NCBI GenBank assembly: GCA_964613945.1
Contig: CAZTJC010000007.1
Coordinates: 1-64,000, forward strand
DNA: 64,000 nucleotides
Direction of reading: 5' to 3'
DNA from: JAVVHH01 sp964613945
GTDB taxonomy: Bacteria > Pseudomonadota > Alphaproteobacteria > Acetobacterales > Acetobacteraceae
Part shown: one piece after another, positions 8,421-18,018 of the stretch
Layout: the number at the start of each line of letters is the position of its first letter
Position numbering within the stretch: the first letter of the stretch is position 1
Notes under the pieces: generated by a model
What the model was told of the DNA's origin: nothing
Database searches by the model: none
Seen by the model: the letters and a program-made list of their open reading frames with translations, nothing else
Translations under genes and position numbers: made by a program

Positions 8421-11400
8421 ATGAGCGCCGATATGCCCGCGACCACCCTGTTCAGCGAGTTCCACGCCGACATACGCGAGCAGACGCAGTTGCGCGACGC
8501 CATCACCCGTCAGTATCGCGCGCCGGAGCCCGAATGCGTGGTCGCCCTGGTCGCGGCGGCTACCCTGCCGGACCATATGAACGCAGCGGCGTCCCGCACG
8601 GCGACCTCGCTGGTCGAGGCGCTGCGGGCCAAGGGCACGCGCGGCGCCGTGGAAGGCCTGGTGCGCGAATATGACCTCAGCAGCCAGGAGGGTGTCGCCC
8701 TCATGTGCCTGGCCGAGGCGTTGCTGCGCATCCCGGATCGGGCGACCCGGGACATCCTGATCCGCGACAAGATCGGCACCGGCGATTGGCGCGGTCACCT
8801 GGGCCATTCCGCCTCCCTGTTCGTCAACGCCGCCACCTGGGGCCTGGTGGTGACGGGCAAGCTGACCGGCAGCACCAATCAGCCTGGACTTGGCGACGCC
8901 GGGCTGGGCGCGGCGCTGACCCGGCTGATCGCGCGCGGGGGCGAGCCGCTGATCCGTAGGGGCGTCGACATGGCGATGCGGATGATGGGCGAGCAGTTCG
9001 TCACCGGCCAGACCATCGACGAGGCGCTCCGCAACGCGCAACGACTGGAGGCGCGCGGCTTCCGCTATTCCTACGACATGCTCGGCGAGGCCGCGACCAC
9101 CGCCGCCGACGCGGAGCGCTACTACCGCGATTACGAGACGGCGATCCANNNNNNNNNNNNNNNNNNNNNNNNNNNNNNNNNNNNNNNNNNNNNNNNNNNN
9201 NNNNNNNNNNNNNNNNNNNNNNNNNNNNNNNNNNNNNNNNNNNNNNNNCCGGTCGCGGCATCGTCGCCGGCCCCGGCATCTCCATCAAGCTGTCGGCGCT
9301 GCACCCGCGCTACTCCCGCCTGCAACGGGCGCGGGCGATGACGGAGCTGCTGCCGCGGGTGCGGGCGCTGGCCGGCCTGGCGCGGCAATACGATATCGGG
9401 CTGAACATCGATGCCGAGGAATCGGAACGGCTGGAGCTGTCGCTCGACCTGCTGGAAGCGCTATGCTTCGACCCGGCGCTGACCGGATGGGACGGCATCG
9501 GCTTCGTGGTGCAGGCGTATCAGAAGCGGGCGCCTTTTGTGCTGGACTGGATGATCGACCTGGCCCGGCGCAGCGGCCATCGCCTGATGGTGCGGCTGGT
9601 GAAGGGCGCCTACTGGGACAGCGAGATCAAGCGCGCCCAGGTGGACGGGCTCGAAGGCTTCCCGGTGTTCACCCGCAAGATCCACACCGACGTGTCCTAC
9701 CTTGCCTGCGCCCGCAAGCTGCTGGCGGCGCCGGACGCGGTATTCTCGCAATTCGCCACGCATAACGCCCACACTGTCGCCGCCATCCATGCCATGGCCG
9801 GCCCGGCCTTCCAGCCCGGCGACTACGAATTCCAGTGCCTGCACGGCATGGGCGAGCCGCTCTACGAGGAGGTGGTCGGCCATAACAAGCTGAACCGCCC
9901 TGCCCGCATCTACGCCCCCGTCGGCACGCATGAGACGCTGCTGGCGTACCTGGTGCGACGGCTGCTGGAGAACGGCGCCAACTCCTCCTTCGTCAACCGC
10001 ATCCAGGACCCGGACGTGCCGGTGGCAGAACTGGCGGCCGACCCGGTGGCGGCGGTGGCGGCGTCCGATCCGGTCGGCGCTCCGCATCCCCGCATCGCCT
10101 TGCCGCGGGACCTGTTCGCGCCGACGCGGTCGAACGCCGCCGGGCTGGATCTCAGCAACGAGCGCCACCTCGCCGCCTTGTCCGCGTGGCTGCAGCAGGG
10201 CCCGCAACGGTGGCGTGCCGCACCGACCGGCGTCGACGCTGGCGAGGACCGGCCGGTTCGCAATCCCGCCGACCACGGCGACGTCGTCGGCCAGGTGATC
10301 GACGCGACCGCGGAGCAGGTCGACGCGGCCGTTTTCCGCGCCGAGGCAGCGGCTCCTGGCTGGCAGGCCATGCCGCCGGCAGCGCGGGCCGCCTGCCTGC
10401 TTCGGGCGGCGGACCGGCTGGAAGTCAGCATGCCGACGCTGCTGGGCCTGATCGTGCGCGAGGCCGGCAAGTCGTTCTCCAACGCCGTGGCCGAGGTTCG
10501 GGAAGCCGTCGATTTCCTGCGATATTACGCCACGCAGGCGACGGCCACTCTCGAACCGGGCAATCACCGGGCGCTTGGTCCGGTCGCCTGCATCTCGCCG
10601 TGGAATTTCCCGCTGGCGATCTTCACCGGACAGGTCGCCGCCGCGCTGGCCGCCGGCAATACCGTGCTGGCCAAGCCGGCGGAGGAGACGCCGCTGATCG
10701 CCGCGCAGGCGGTGGCGCTGCTGCATGAGGCCGGGGTGCCGGATGACGTGCTGCAGCTGCTGCCCGGGCAGGGCGAGGTCGGCGCGCGGCTGGTGGCCGA
10801 CGCCCGGGTGCGCGCGGCCGTGTTCACCGGCTCGACCGACGTCGCGCGGCTGATCGGGCGCGAACTGGCGCGGCGGTTGAACCCGGATGGCAGCGCCGTG
10901 CCGCTGATCGCCGAGACCGGGGGGCAGAACGCCCTGATCGTCGACAGTTCGGCGCTCGCCGAGCAGGTGGTCGCGGACGTGCTGGTGTCCGCCTTCGACA
11001 GCGCCGGGCAACGATGCAGCGCGTTGCGGGTGCTGTGCCTGCAGGAGGACGTCGCCGACCGTACGATGACCATGTTGCGCGGTGCCCTGGCCGAGCTTGC
11101 GGTCGGCAATCCCGACCGCCTGGCCACCGATATCGGCCCGGTGATCTCGGCCGAGGCCCGGGACGGAATCGAGGCGCATGTCGCGGCAATGCGGGCGGCA
11201 GGCCATGCCGTGCATCGTGCACCGCTGCCCGCAGCCTGCGCGATCGGCACCTTTGTGGCACCGACGATCATCGAACTGAGCAGTCTGGCGTCGTTGAAGC
11301 AGGAGGTGTTCGGCCCGGTGCTGCACGTGCTGCGCTTCCGCCGCGACGCGCTAGACGCCGTAATCTCCGACATCAACGCTACCGGTTACGGCCTCACTTT

Positions 11401-12151
11401 CGGCATCCACACCCGGATCGACGAGACGATCGCCCGGGTCACGGCGCAGGCCGGGGCCGGGAACATCTACGTCAACCGGAACTTGATCGGCGCGGTGGTG
11501 GGCGTGCAGCCGTTCGGCGGCCACGGCCTGTCCGGCACCGGCCCGAAGGCGGGAGGGCCGCTTTATCTGCGTCGGTTGCTGGCGGTCGCTCCGCCACGCG
11601 GCCTGCCGCCGGGTCAGGCGCCGCGACCGGCGCGGCTGTGGGGCGAATGGCTGGCCGAAGCGGGCTTGCCTACCGCCGCGTTCGGCGACGAGTTGGCGGC
11701 CACGCCGGTCGGCGTTGAACAGGAACTCACCGGGCCGGTGGGCGAGCGCAACGTTTACGTCACCGAGGCTCGTGGCGCGGTGCTGTGCGTGGCGGCCGAG
11801 CAATCCGAACTGTTGCGCCAGATCGGTGCGGCCCTGGTTACCGGCAATCGGGCGGTGATCGGCAAGGGCGGGCTGGCCGGTCTGCCGGCCCTGAGCACGC
11901 CGTTGGACGCCTGGATTCTGGAAGCCGCGTTTCCCCTGCGGGAGGAGCTCTCGGCGGCCTTGTTCAGCGGAACGGCGGCCGACATGCAGGGTCTCAATCA
12001 GGCGTTGGCGCAACGTGATGGCCAGATCGTGCCGGTGTATGTTGCCGCGTCCGGCGGCAGCTACGCGCTGGAATGGTTGGTTCAGGAGCGGTCGATCAGC
12101 ACCAACACTACGGCAGCCGGCGGCAACGCCAATCTGATGATGCTGGGCTGA
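8421..12151 (+). CDS. putA: Bifunctional proline dehydrogenase / L-glutamate gamma-semialdehyde dehydrogenase, PutA (split by assembly gap)
   Basis: PutA oxidises proline to glutamate in two steps: an FAD proline dehydrogenase, then an NAD aldehyde dehydrogenase. Codons run from ATG 8421 (GGAG site at 8409-8412) to the N gap at 9149 and resume at 9249 with 'GRGIVAGPGISIKLSALHPRY', a hallmark of the proline dehydrogenase barrel. The aldehyde dehydrogenase part carries 'GPVACISPWNFPLAIFTG', Glu in 'IAETGGQNAL' and catalytic Cys in 'SAGQRCSAL'. The tail 'ERSISTNTTAAGGNANLMMLG' is a conserved PutA C-terminus. About 1,210 residues are visible. There is no N-terminal ribbon-helix-helix, so it is not a self-regulating PutA. 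The frame shift across the Ns is an artefact of placeholder length. Confidence 0.95.
9149..9248. other. Assembly gap, exactly 100 N
   Basis: One hundred N bases sit inside putA. Upstream codons are in one frame and downstream codons in another, and 100 is not compatible with an intact frame. Exactly 100 Ns is a common scaffolding placeholder, so the run should not be read as measured missing length. Confidence 0.98.
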
Positions 12152-12166
12152 ACCGCTCTCTGAAGT

Positions 12167-13735
12167 TCAGTCCTTGGTGATGTTCCAGTATGCGACCACC
12201 GGCGATTGTAGGATGCCGTTGAGGGTGCTGCGATAGGCCACGGGCTGCGTGGCCTGGCCCAGCAATCGGTATGGATTGACCACGGCCAGCCGCCGTTGCA
12301 GTTGCGTCAGGATCGCGGGGCGATCTATCGCGGCTGCGCCGGCGTATTTGGCACGAAGCTCCTCCACCTCGGCGTCGCAGGGCCAGCCGGAAAGGTTGCT
12401 GCGGTCGCACGGCATGTAGGCGAAGATGTTGGTGCTCGGGCTCCAGGCCAGGACGCCGGGCTCGCCGCTGACATAGATGTTCCAGCCGCCAGCGTCGGGC
12501 GCTGACTGGTTGGCGCTGCGGCTGACCACGGTGCCCCAATCGCTCCATTCCATCTGCACGTTCAGCCCGGCCCTGCGCATCGCGTCCGCCGCGACCTCGG
12601 CCATGGGTCCCATGTAGGAGATGTCTCGCGTTGCGGGCATGCGGATCGGCTCGCCCTTGTAGCCGGCCTCGGCCAGGAGCTGCTTGGCGCGGGCCAGGTT
12701 GGGGCCGAAATCCTCTGCGCCGGCCTGCGTGCCGTTGGGCGAGCCGCAGACGAAAAAGGAGTTGCACTTCTGGTAGTACGCGGGGTCGCCGTAGCCGCCC
12801 GCCATCTGGTCGTCCTGGTCGATGATGTAAGACAGGGCCAGCCTGGCGCGGGGATCGTTGAACGGTGGATACAGTGAGTTGGGCCGCAGGATGGCTTGGC
12901 TGGCCAACTCGGAAAGGACCTGCAGCTTGACCTCCCGGTTCTTCCGCAACAGCGGCAGCAGGTCAAAGGAGGGGCGTTCCAGGAAATCCACCTCGCCGGC
13001 CTGCAGTGCGCTGACTGCCGTGGCCTGGTCGGGCTGGATCAGGAATTCCACTCGGTCCACTTTCACGACACGGCCGCCGGCCAGCCCATCCGGTGGTTCG
13101 TCGCGCGGGACGTAGTCGGGGTTGCGGTCGTAGACAACGCGGGCACCGCTGACGCGCAGTTCGGTGTTGAACTTGAACGGGCCGGAGCCGATCACGGAGG
13201 TGGCGGCCTTGCCGGGCTCCGGGATGTCCTGCGCCCGCATGATGATGGCGAAATGCGACGGTGCCGCGGCCAGCGTTTCCAGCAGACCGGGTACGGGCGC
13301 CGACAGCGTCCAGTCGAAGGTCTTGTCATCCACGGCGGTCATCGCCGCTGTCACGGCCGCCACCTTTCTGGCCGCGGCGTCGATGGTCATCCAGCGGCGC
13401 AGCGAGGCGATCACGTCGGCCGTGGTGACGGGCGAGCCATCGTGGAACTTGAGCCCGTCGCGCAAAGTGAATCGCCAGCTCAGCCCGTCCGCCGAGGTGG
13501 TCCAAGACTTGGCCATCTGCGGCTTGGCCTGCAGCTTGCTATCCCAGGCGAACAGGCTTTCCCACACCATGGTGCCGTGGATGGTGGAAATCCATGCGGT
13601 GGTGAATAGCGGATCGGTCACCACCACGTCGGCCTGCGGCACGACGCGCAATATTTTGAGTGGGGCCTGCGCCGAGGCGGGCAGCGCCACAAGGCAAGCA
13701 AGGCCGGCGAGCAGGGTGAGTCTGAGCCGGGTCAT
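12167..13735 (-). CDS. ABC transporter substrate-binding protein, dipeptide/oligopeptide (SBP_bac_5) type
   Basis: 522-residue periplasmic binding protein of the DppA/OppA class. A Sec signal peptide is clear ('LTLLAGLACLVALPASAQA', cleavage near residue 23), followed by 'TDPLFTTAWISTIHGTMVWESLFAWD' and 'LSWRFTLRDGLKFHDGSPVTTADVIASLRRW', which are family hallmarks. Its ATG overlaps the stop codon of the upstream M20 peptidase gene (ATGA). No permease or ATPase genes accompany it, so it must borrow a transporter encoded elsewhere. It converges on putA with only 15 nt between stop codons. Peptides or other solutes such as glycosides or opines are all possible ligands in this class. Confidence 0.9.
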   Translation of the reverse strand: MTRLRLTLLAGLACLVALPASAQAPLKILRVVPQADVVVTDPLFTTAWISTIHGTMVWESLFAWDSKLQAKPQMAKSWTTSADGLSWRFTLRDGLKFHDGSPVTTADVIASLRRWMTIDAAARKVAAVTAAMTAVDDKTFDWTLSAPVPGLLETLAAAPSHFAIIMRAQDIPEPGKAATSVIGSGPFKFNTELRVSGARVVYDRNPDYVPRDEPPDGLAGGRVVKVDRVEFLIQPDQATAVSALQAGEVDFLERPSFDLLPLLRKNREVKLQVLSELASQAILRPNSLYPPFNDPRARLALSYIIDQDDQMAGGYGDPAYYQKCNSFFVCGSPNGTQAGAEDFGPNLARAKQLLAEAGYKGEPIRMPATRDISYMGPMAEVAADAMRRAGLNVQMEWSDWGTVVSRSANQSAPDAGGWNIYVSGEPGVLAWSPSTNIFAYMPCDRSNLSGWPCDAEVEELRAKYAGAAAIDRPAILTQLQRRLAVVNPYRLLGQATQPVAYRSTLNGILQSPVVAYWNITKD

Positions 13736-15138
13736 GGGGTGGTCTCCGTTGCGTGAAAGGCAGCCGGGGACACGCGACCCAGCTCGTCGAGCAGCATGAC
13801 CCAGGCGCGCAGCCCGAGCGGGATGGAGGACAGGCGGAAAAACTCGTTGGGCGCGTGCACGTCCTCGTCCGGCAGGCCAAAGGCGAACATCAGCGTGTCG
13901 ATGCCCAGCAGCGTCTTGAACAGCGCGGTGATCGGCACCGTCGCGGCCAGCCGGACCGGGATCGGCGTGCGCCCCAGCAACCGCTCGAGCACGGCGCTAC
14001 CGGCTCGCACCAGCGGGTGCGTTGCCGGCAGGCTCGAAGCCGGCGACCCGGCGCCGCGCTCCTCGAATGCCAGTTGCACACCGGCCGGGCAGCGAGCCTG
14101 CAGATGCGCCTGCACCAATGCCCGAGCCTGCCCCGGGTCCTGCCCGGCCACGAGACGCATGGTCAACTTGGCGCGCGCCTCCCGCGGGATCACCGTTTTG
14201 GCGCCGACGCCGGTATAGCCGCCCCACATGCCGTTGACGTCGATGGCCGGGCGCAGCGTCAGCCGTTCGCGCACGGTGTAGCCGGGCTCGCCCAACGGCA
14301 ACGCACCGACCTCTGCGCAGAACCCGGCCTCGTCCACCGGGAACGCGGCGGTGTCGTGCCGGGCCTGGTTGCTGGGTGGCACCACGCTGTCGAGGTAGCC
14401 GGCCACGGCGATGCGGCCGGTGTCGTCATGCAGGCTGGCGACCAGCTTGGCCATCTCGTGCAGTGCGTTGCGAATGGCGCCGCCATAGCGGCCGGAGTGC
14501 AGATCCTTGTCGGCGGTGGTCAGCTTGAATTCAAAGCCGGTGTTGCCGCGGGCGCCGACGTTGATGGTGGGGATCGTGGCGCTGGCCCGGCCGCCATCGG
14601 CCGACAGCATGGCATCGGCCCGGAGGAGCGCGCCGTAGCGTTCCACGATTGCGGGTAGGCTGGGGCTGCCAACCTCCTCTTCCCCTTCCAGGAACAGCTT
14701 GACGTTCACCGGGCAGGCGCCGGTCTGCTGCAGGTATGCCGCGACAGCGGCGATGGCGATGACGGAGGAGCCCTTGTCATCCGACGCGCCGCGGCCGAAC
14801 AGGCAACCGTCGCGCTCCGTTGGCTCGAAGGGTGGGCTGATCCATTCGTTCAGCGGGTCCGGCGGTTGCACGTCGTAATGGCCGTAGATCAGCAGGGTCG
14901 GCTTGCCGGGTGCGCCGCACCAACTGCCGTACAGCGCGGGATGGCCGCCGCCATCGAGTTGCTGCACGTCTTGCAGGCCTATCTCCCGGAACCAGTCCAG
15001 GAGGTAGGTGCGGGTCGCCTGCATGCCGGGCTCGTAGGCCGGGTCGGTGCTGACGCTGGGCAAACGGATCAGTGCTTCCAGCCGGGCACGGACGGCGTCG
15101 GTCTGCGCGGCCAAGGTCTCTGCGACGGTGTCGCTCAT
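13732..15138 (-). CDS. M20 family metallopeptidase (dipeptidase-like)
   Basis: 468-residue zinc peptidase. The metal-site motifs are intact: 'LIYGHYDVQPPDPL' (His, Asp), 'LFGRGASDDKGS' (bridging Asp), 'LEGEEEVGSPSL' (general-base and ligand Glu) and a C-terminal His in 'EDVHAPNEFF'. The spacing and the 'GHYDVQPPDPLNEW' form match the CNDP/DapE-like dipeptidase branch of M20. The start ATG (15136-15138) overlaps the GMC oxidoreductase stop; the longer upstream frame is a shadow of that gene. It lies in a three-gene operon with a GMC oxidoreductase before it and a peptide-type binding protein after it, so peptide or N-acyl amino acid hydrolysis is likely. Confidence 0.9.
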   Translation of the reverse strand: MSDTVAETLAAQTDAVRARLEALIRLPSVSTDPAYEPGMQATRTYLLDWFREIGLQDVQQLDGGGHPALYGSWCGAPGKPTLLIYGHYDVQPPDPLNEWISPPFEPTERDGCLFGRGASDDKGSSVIAIAAVAAYLQQTGACPVNVKLFLEGEEEVGSPSLPAIVERYGALLRADAMLSADGGRASATIPTINVGARGNTGFEFKLTTADKDLHSGRYGGAIRNALHEMAKLVASLHDDTGRIAVAGYLDSVVPPSNQARHDTAAFPVDEAGFCAEVGALPLGEPGYTVRERLTLRPAIDVNGMWGGYTGVGAKTVIPREARAKLTMRLVAGQDPGQARALVQAHLQARCPAGVQLAFEERGAGSPASSLPATHPLVRAGSAVLERLLGRTPIPVRLAATVPITALFKTLLGIDTLMFAFGLPDEDVHAPNEFFRLSSIPLGLRAWVMLLDELGRVSPAAFHATETTP

Positions 15139-16709
15139 GCGGCTTGCCTGATCCGATCGGCCATCCGTTCGGCGATCGCCACCGTGGTCAGGTGTGTGTT
15201 GGCGCGCGGCACTTCCGGCATGACCGAGGCGTCGATCACCCGCAGCCCACTGCAGCCGAGCACCCGGCATTCCGTGTCCACCACGCTGCGCGGATCGTCG
15301 ATGGCGCCCATGCGGCAGGTGCCGCTGGCGTGCTGGGCGTCGCCACATTCGGTAAATAGCCAATCGTCGAGTTCGGCATCGTTCAGCGCCTCATCCATCG
15401 AGCGACCGGTCAGGCCGTATTCCGCGCGGTGGGCAATTTTCGTCACGCCGTCCGCCAGGCAGATTTCGCGCAGGCGCCGCACGCCGTCCCGCATGCGGAC
15501 CAGGTCGCGCTCGTCGGACAGCATGCGCTCCTCGACTGCCGGGTCGAGGCTGGGGTCGGTGCTGGTGATGCGGACATGGCCTTGGCTGAAGGCCTGATAG
15601 ACGGACACGGCGATGCGCCCGCGGGAGGAGTCCGGGCCGTTCTTCGACAGGGCGGCGCCGGCCAGGTTGCCGGCGATCATGATCATGTCGTTGTCGCCCG
15701 CCCCTGCCAGGCCCGAACCGTAGCGCAGGCAGCAATTGGTGTGGCGGTGCATCAGCGTGCCGACCTGCGCCTCGTCGCGCAGATGCAGCAGGGCGCCCAT
15801 GATAGGGTGGTCCAGCAGGTTCTCGCCCACCGGCAGCGCGGCGCGGACCGGGATGCCGAGCCGCTCCAGCAGCGCCGCCGGGCCGATGCCGGAGCGTTGC
15901 AGGATGGCTGGCGAGTGGATGGCGCCGGCGCACAGGATCACCTCGCGCTGCGCCCGTGGCGTATAGCTCTGCCCGCCCACCGTAACCCGCACGCCGCTGG
16001 CATGGGGACGGTTGCCCTCCAACACGATGCCGTCCACCAGGGCATGGCCGACGATGTGCAGGTTCGCCCGGCCGCGCGCCGGTTCCAGATAGCCGTCATT
16101 GGTCGAGACCCGGCGCCCGGCGATGCTGTTGATCGCGTAGGGCGAGGCGCCGGTGCCCTCCGGCGCGTTGTGGTCCTCGCACCAGCCGTAGCCGAGCGCC
16201 AGCGACGACTCGCGCAGCGCGCGGTCCACGTTGCCCCAGTCGGCGATCGGCGCACGATATACCGGGATAGGGCCGTGGTCGCCATGGTACGGTGCGTCGG
16301 GGAAGTTCTTGTCGGTCTCCAGCTTGCAGAAATAGGGCAGCATGGCCTCCCATCCCCAGCCGGTGCAGCCTTGTTCGGCCCAGCGGTTGAGGTCGTCCGG
16401 CACGGCGCGGATGGCGATCTGGCCGTTGATGGTGGAGCTGCCGCCCATGGCCCGGCCGCGCCAGAGCAGCCGCGGGTCCTGCCGCTCCGTGCGCCGGGCC
16501 ATCAGGCCGGGCCAGCGGAAATCGTCGTCGCCGATGGCGCGCATTGGGTTGGGGATCTGGATGTGCTCGGGCGTGTCGGCGGTGCGCAGATCCTGCCCGG
16601 CTTCCAGCAGCAACACGCGGTGCGTCGGATCCTCGCTGAGCCGCGCCGCCAAGGTGGCCCCGGCGGAGCCACCCCCGACGATGATGGTGTCGTAGTCGGC
16701 GTCAATCAT
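15135..16709 (-). CDS. GMC-family FAD oxidoreductase (choline dehydrogenase-like)
   Basis: About 524 residues. The FAD-binding 'IIVGGGSAGATLAARLSED' opens the protein, GMC signature 1 is seen around 'MGGSSTINGQIAIRAVPDDLNRW', signature 2 around 'GAIHSPAILQRSGIGPA', and the active site has His in 'QHASGTCRMG' followed by 'VIDASVMPEVPRANTHLTTVAIAERMAD'. ATG 16709 is preferred over the TTG one codon earlier. It is soluble, with no signal peptide, and oxidises an alcohol whose identity is not visible. First gene of the operon with the M20 peptidase and the peptide-type binding protein; 85 nt downstream of the cytochrome c gene, so it may be read through from that operon. Confidence 0.9.
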   Translation of the reverse strand: MIDADYDTIIVGGGSAGATLAARLSEDPTHRVLLLEAGQDLRTADTPEHIQIPNPMRAIGDDDFRWPGLMARRTERQDPRLLWRGRAMGGSSTINGQIAIRAVPDDLNRWAEQGCTGWGWEAMLPYFCKLETDKNFPDAPYHGDHGPIPVYRAPIADWGNVDRALRESSLALGYGWCEDHNAPEGTGASPYAINSIAGRRVSTNDGYLEPARGRANLHIVGHALVDGIVLEGNRPHASGVRVTVGGQSYTPRAQREVILCAGAIHSPAILQRSGIGPAALLERLGIPVRAALPVGENLLDHPIMGALLHLRDEAQVGTLMHRHTNCCLRYGSGLAGAGDNDMIMIAGNLAGAALSKNGPDSSRGRIAVSVYQAFSQGHVRITSTDPSLDPAVEERMLSDERDLVRMRDGVRRLREICLADGVTKIAHRAEYGLTGRSMDEALNDAELDDWLFTECGDAQHASGTCRMGAIDDPRSVVDTECRVLGCSGLRVIDASVMPEVPRANTHLTTVAIAERMADRIRQAA

Positions 16710-16794
16710 CAAAAATCCAGTCAGCTTGGGTCAACGGAAAGGCACCGTTGGTTGAAGCGCGTCGTTCGACCGACGAGGCGTCGGCCGGACGGCG

Positions 16795-18018
16795 TTACTT
16801 GCCCGGAACCGCCACCGCGCTGCGAACGCTGCTCACCTGCGTGGCGGCGACGGCTGGCGCTGCGTTGCCCCAGGTGTTGCGCAGGTAGGTGACGACGTCG
16901 GCGATCTGCGCATCCGACAGATGCCAGCCGAACGACGGCATGGCTGGCGACGTGGGTGCCCCAGCCGTCGCAGCCACCTGGGCGCCGGTGATGATGACGC
17001 GGATCGTGGTGGTTGGGTCGTCCTGCCGCACGGATGGTGCGCCAGCCAGCGCCGGAAACAGGTCGGCGACGCCCTTGCCGTCGCGGGCGTGACAGGCCGA
17101 GCAGTTGTCGGTGTAGAGCGCCGCGCCGGCGTCCATGTGGGCATCGGTTGCAGGCAGCGGTGCGGGTACGGCAGGGCCGGCGGCGCCGCGTTCCTTGAGA
17201 TAGGTCGCGATCGCGCGCAGATCGGGGACCGTCATCTTCGACGTCGAGATCTCGACCACCTCGCCCATTGGGCCTGCCGCGGCAGCGTGCAGGTTACGGC
17301 CGGTCTGCAGATACTGGACGATGTCGTCCACCGACCAGGTGCCGAGCCCGGCCTGTGCGTCGTTGGTCAGGTTGGGCGCGATCCAGTTCTGGATCGAGTT
17401 CCCTTGGAGATATTGCGCCTGTTTGGGGCCGCCGATCGCGTTCATGGGCGTGTGGCACGCGCCGCAATGACCGAGCCCCTCGACGAGATAGGCGCCGCGG
17501 TTGAACTCGGTCGATCGCTGCGGGTCCGGCTGGAACACCCCGGGGGTGAACTCGAGCGCGTTCCAGCCCAACATCGACACCCGCATGCTGAACGGCCACG
17601 GCAGGGTGTTGCGATCGACCGGGTTGCGGACGGGCTCGACGCTACGGAGGAAGGCGAACAGGGCGTCGCTGTCGGTGCGGGTGACACGGGTGTAGTAATT
17701 ATAGGGAAAGGCAGGATAGAGATGGCCGTCGGTGACGCTGTGACCGTCGTGCAGCGCGTGCCAGAAATCCTCGGCGCTCCAGCGGCCCAGGCCGGTGTCG
17801 CGGTCCGGCGTCAGGTTGGCAGCGTTGATGTTGCCGAACGGCGTCTCGATGGCGCGGCCACCGGCGAACGGGCCTTTGGGGCTGGCGTGACAGGCGGCGC
17901 AGTCGCCGGCCACCGCGAGATAACGGCCCTGCTCGACGGCGACGTAGCTGTCCAGATCCGCGCGGGCCAGCGTGGCGGTGCCGAGCAGGAGAAGCGCGGC
18001 CAGCCCTAAGCGACGCAT
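16795..18018 (-). CDS. Tri-heme cytochrome c subunit of membrane-bound alcohol/gluconate-type dehydrogenase
   Basis: About 407 residues with an N-terminal signal ('LGLAALLLLGTATLARA') and three CxxCH heme c sites: CAACH (near residue 40), CGACH (near 186) and CSACH (near 306). This is the membrane electron-transfer subunit that passes electrons from the flavoprotein to ubiquinone in gluconate 2-, sorbitol- and FAD-glucose-dehydrogenase complexes. Its ATG (18016-18018) overlaps the last base of the catalytic-subunit stop (TGATG); an in-frame TTG one codon upstream is possible. Third gene of a gamma-alpha-beta operon. Confidence 0.92.
   Translation of the reverse strand: MRRLGLAALLLLGTATLARADLDSYVAVEQGRYLAVAGDCAACHASPKGPFAGGRAIETPFGNINAANLTPDRDTGLGRWSAEDFWHALHDGHSVTDGHLYPAFPYNYYTRVTRTDSDALFAFLRSVEPVRNPVDRNTLPWPFSMRVSMLGWNALEFTPGVFQPDPQRSTEFNRGAYLVEGLGHCGACHTPMNAIGGPKQAQYLQGNSIQNWIAPNLTNDAQAGLGTWSVDDIVQYLQTGRNLHAAAAGPMGEVVEISTSKMTVPDLRAIATYLKERGAAGPAVPAPLPATDAHMDAGAALYTDNCSACHARDGKGVADLFPALAGAPSVRQDDPTTTIRVIITGAQVAATAGAPTSPAMPSFGWHLSDAQIADVVTYLRNTWGNAAPAVAATQVSSVRSAVAVPGK

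Noticed and set aside
9149..9248. putA as two separate genes or a natural frameshift
   Set aside because: The frame change coincides exactly with a 100-N placeholder; protein motifs on both sides belong to one PutA.
9461..11326. 621-codon antisense open frame within putA
   Set aside because: Low-complexity Arg/His/Gln translation opposite a strongly conserved PutA sequence.
13732..15363. Extended M20 peptidase start at 15363
   Set aside because: The added residues lie in the GMC gene in another frame and look random; ATG 15138 overlaps the GMC stop as in neighbouring junctions.
16732..16750. CAACGG-N7-CCGTTG repeat between cytochrome c and GMC genes as a terminator
   Set aside because: Arms are short and no T-run follows on the minus strand; could be chance.
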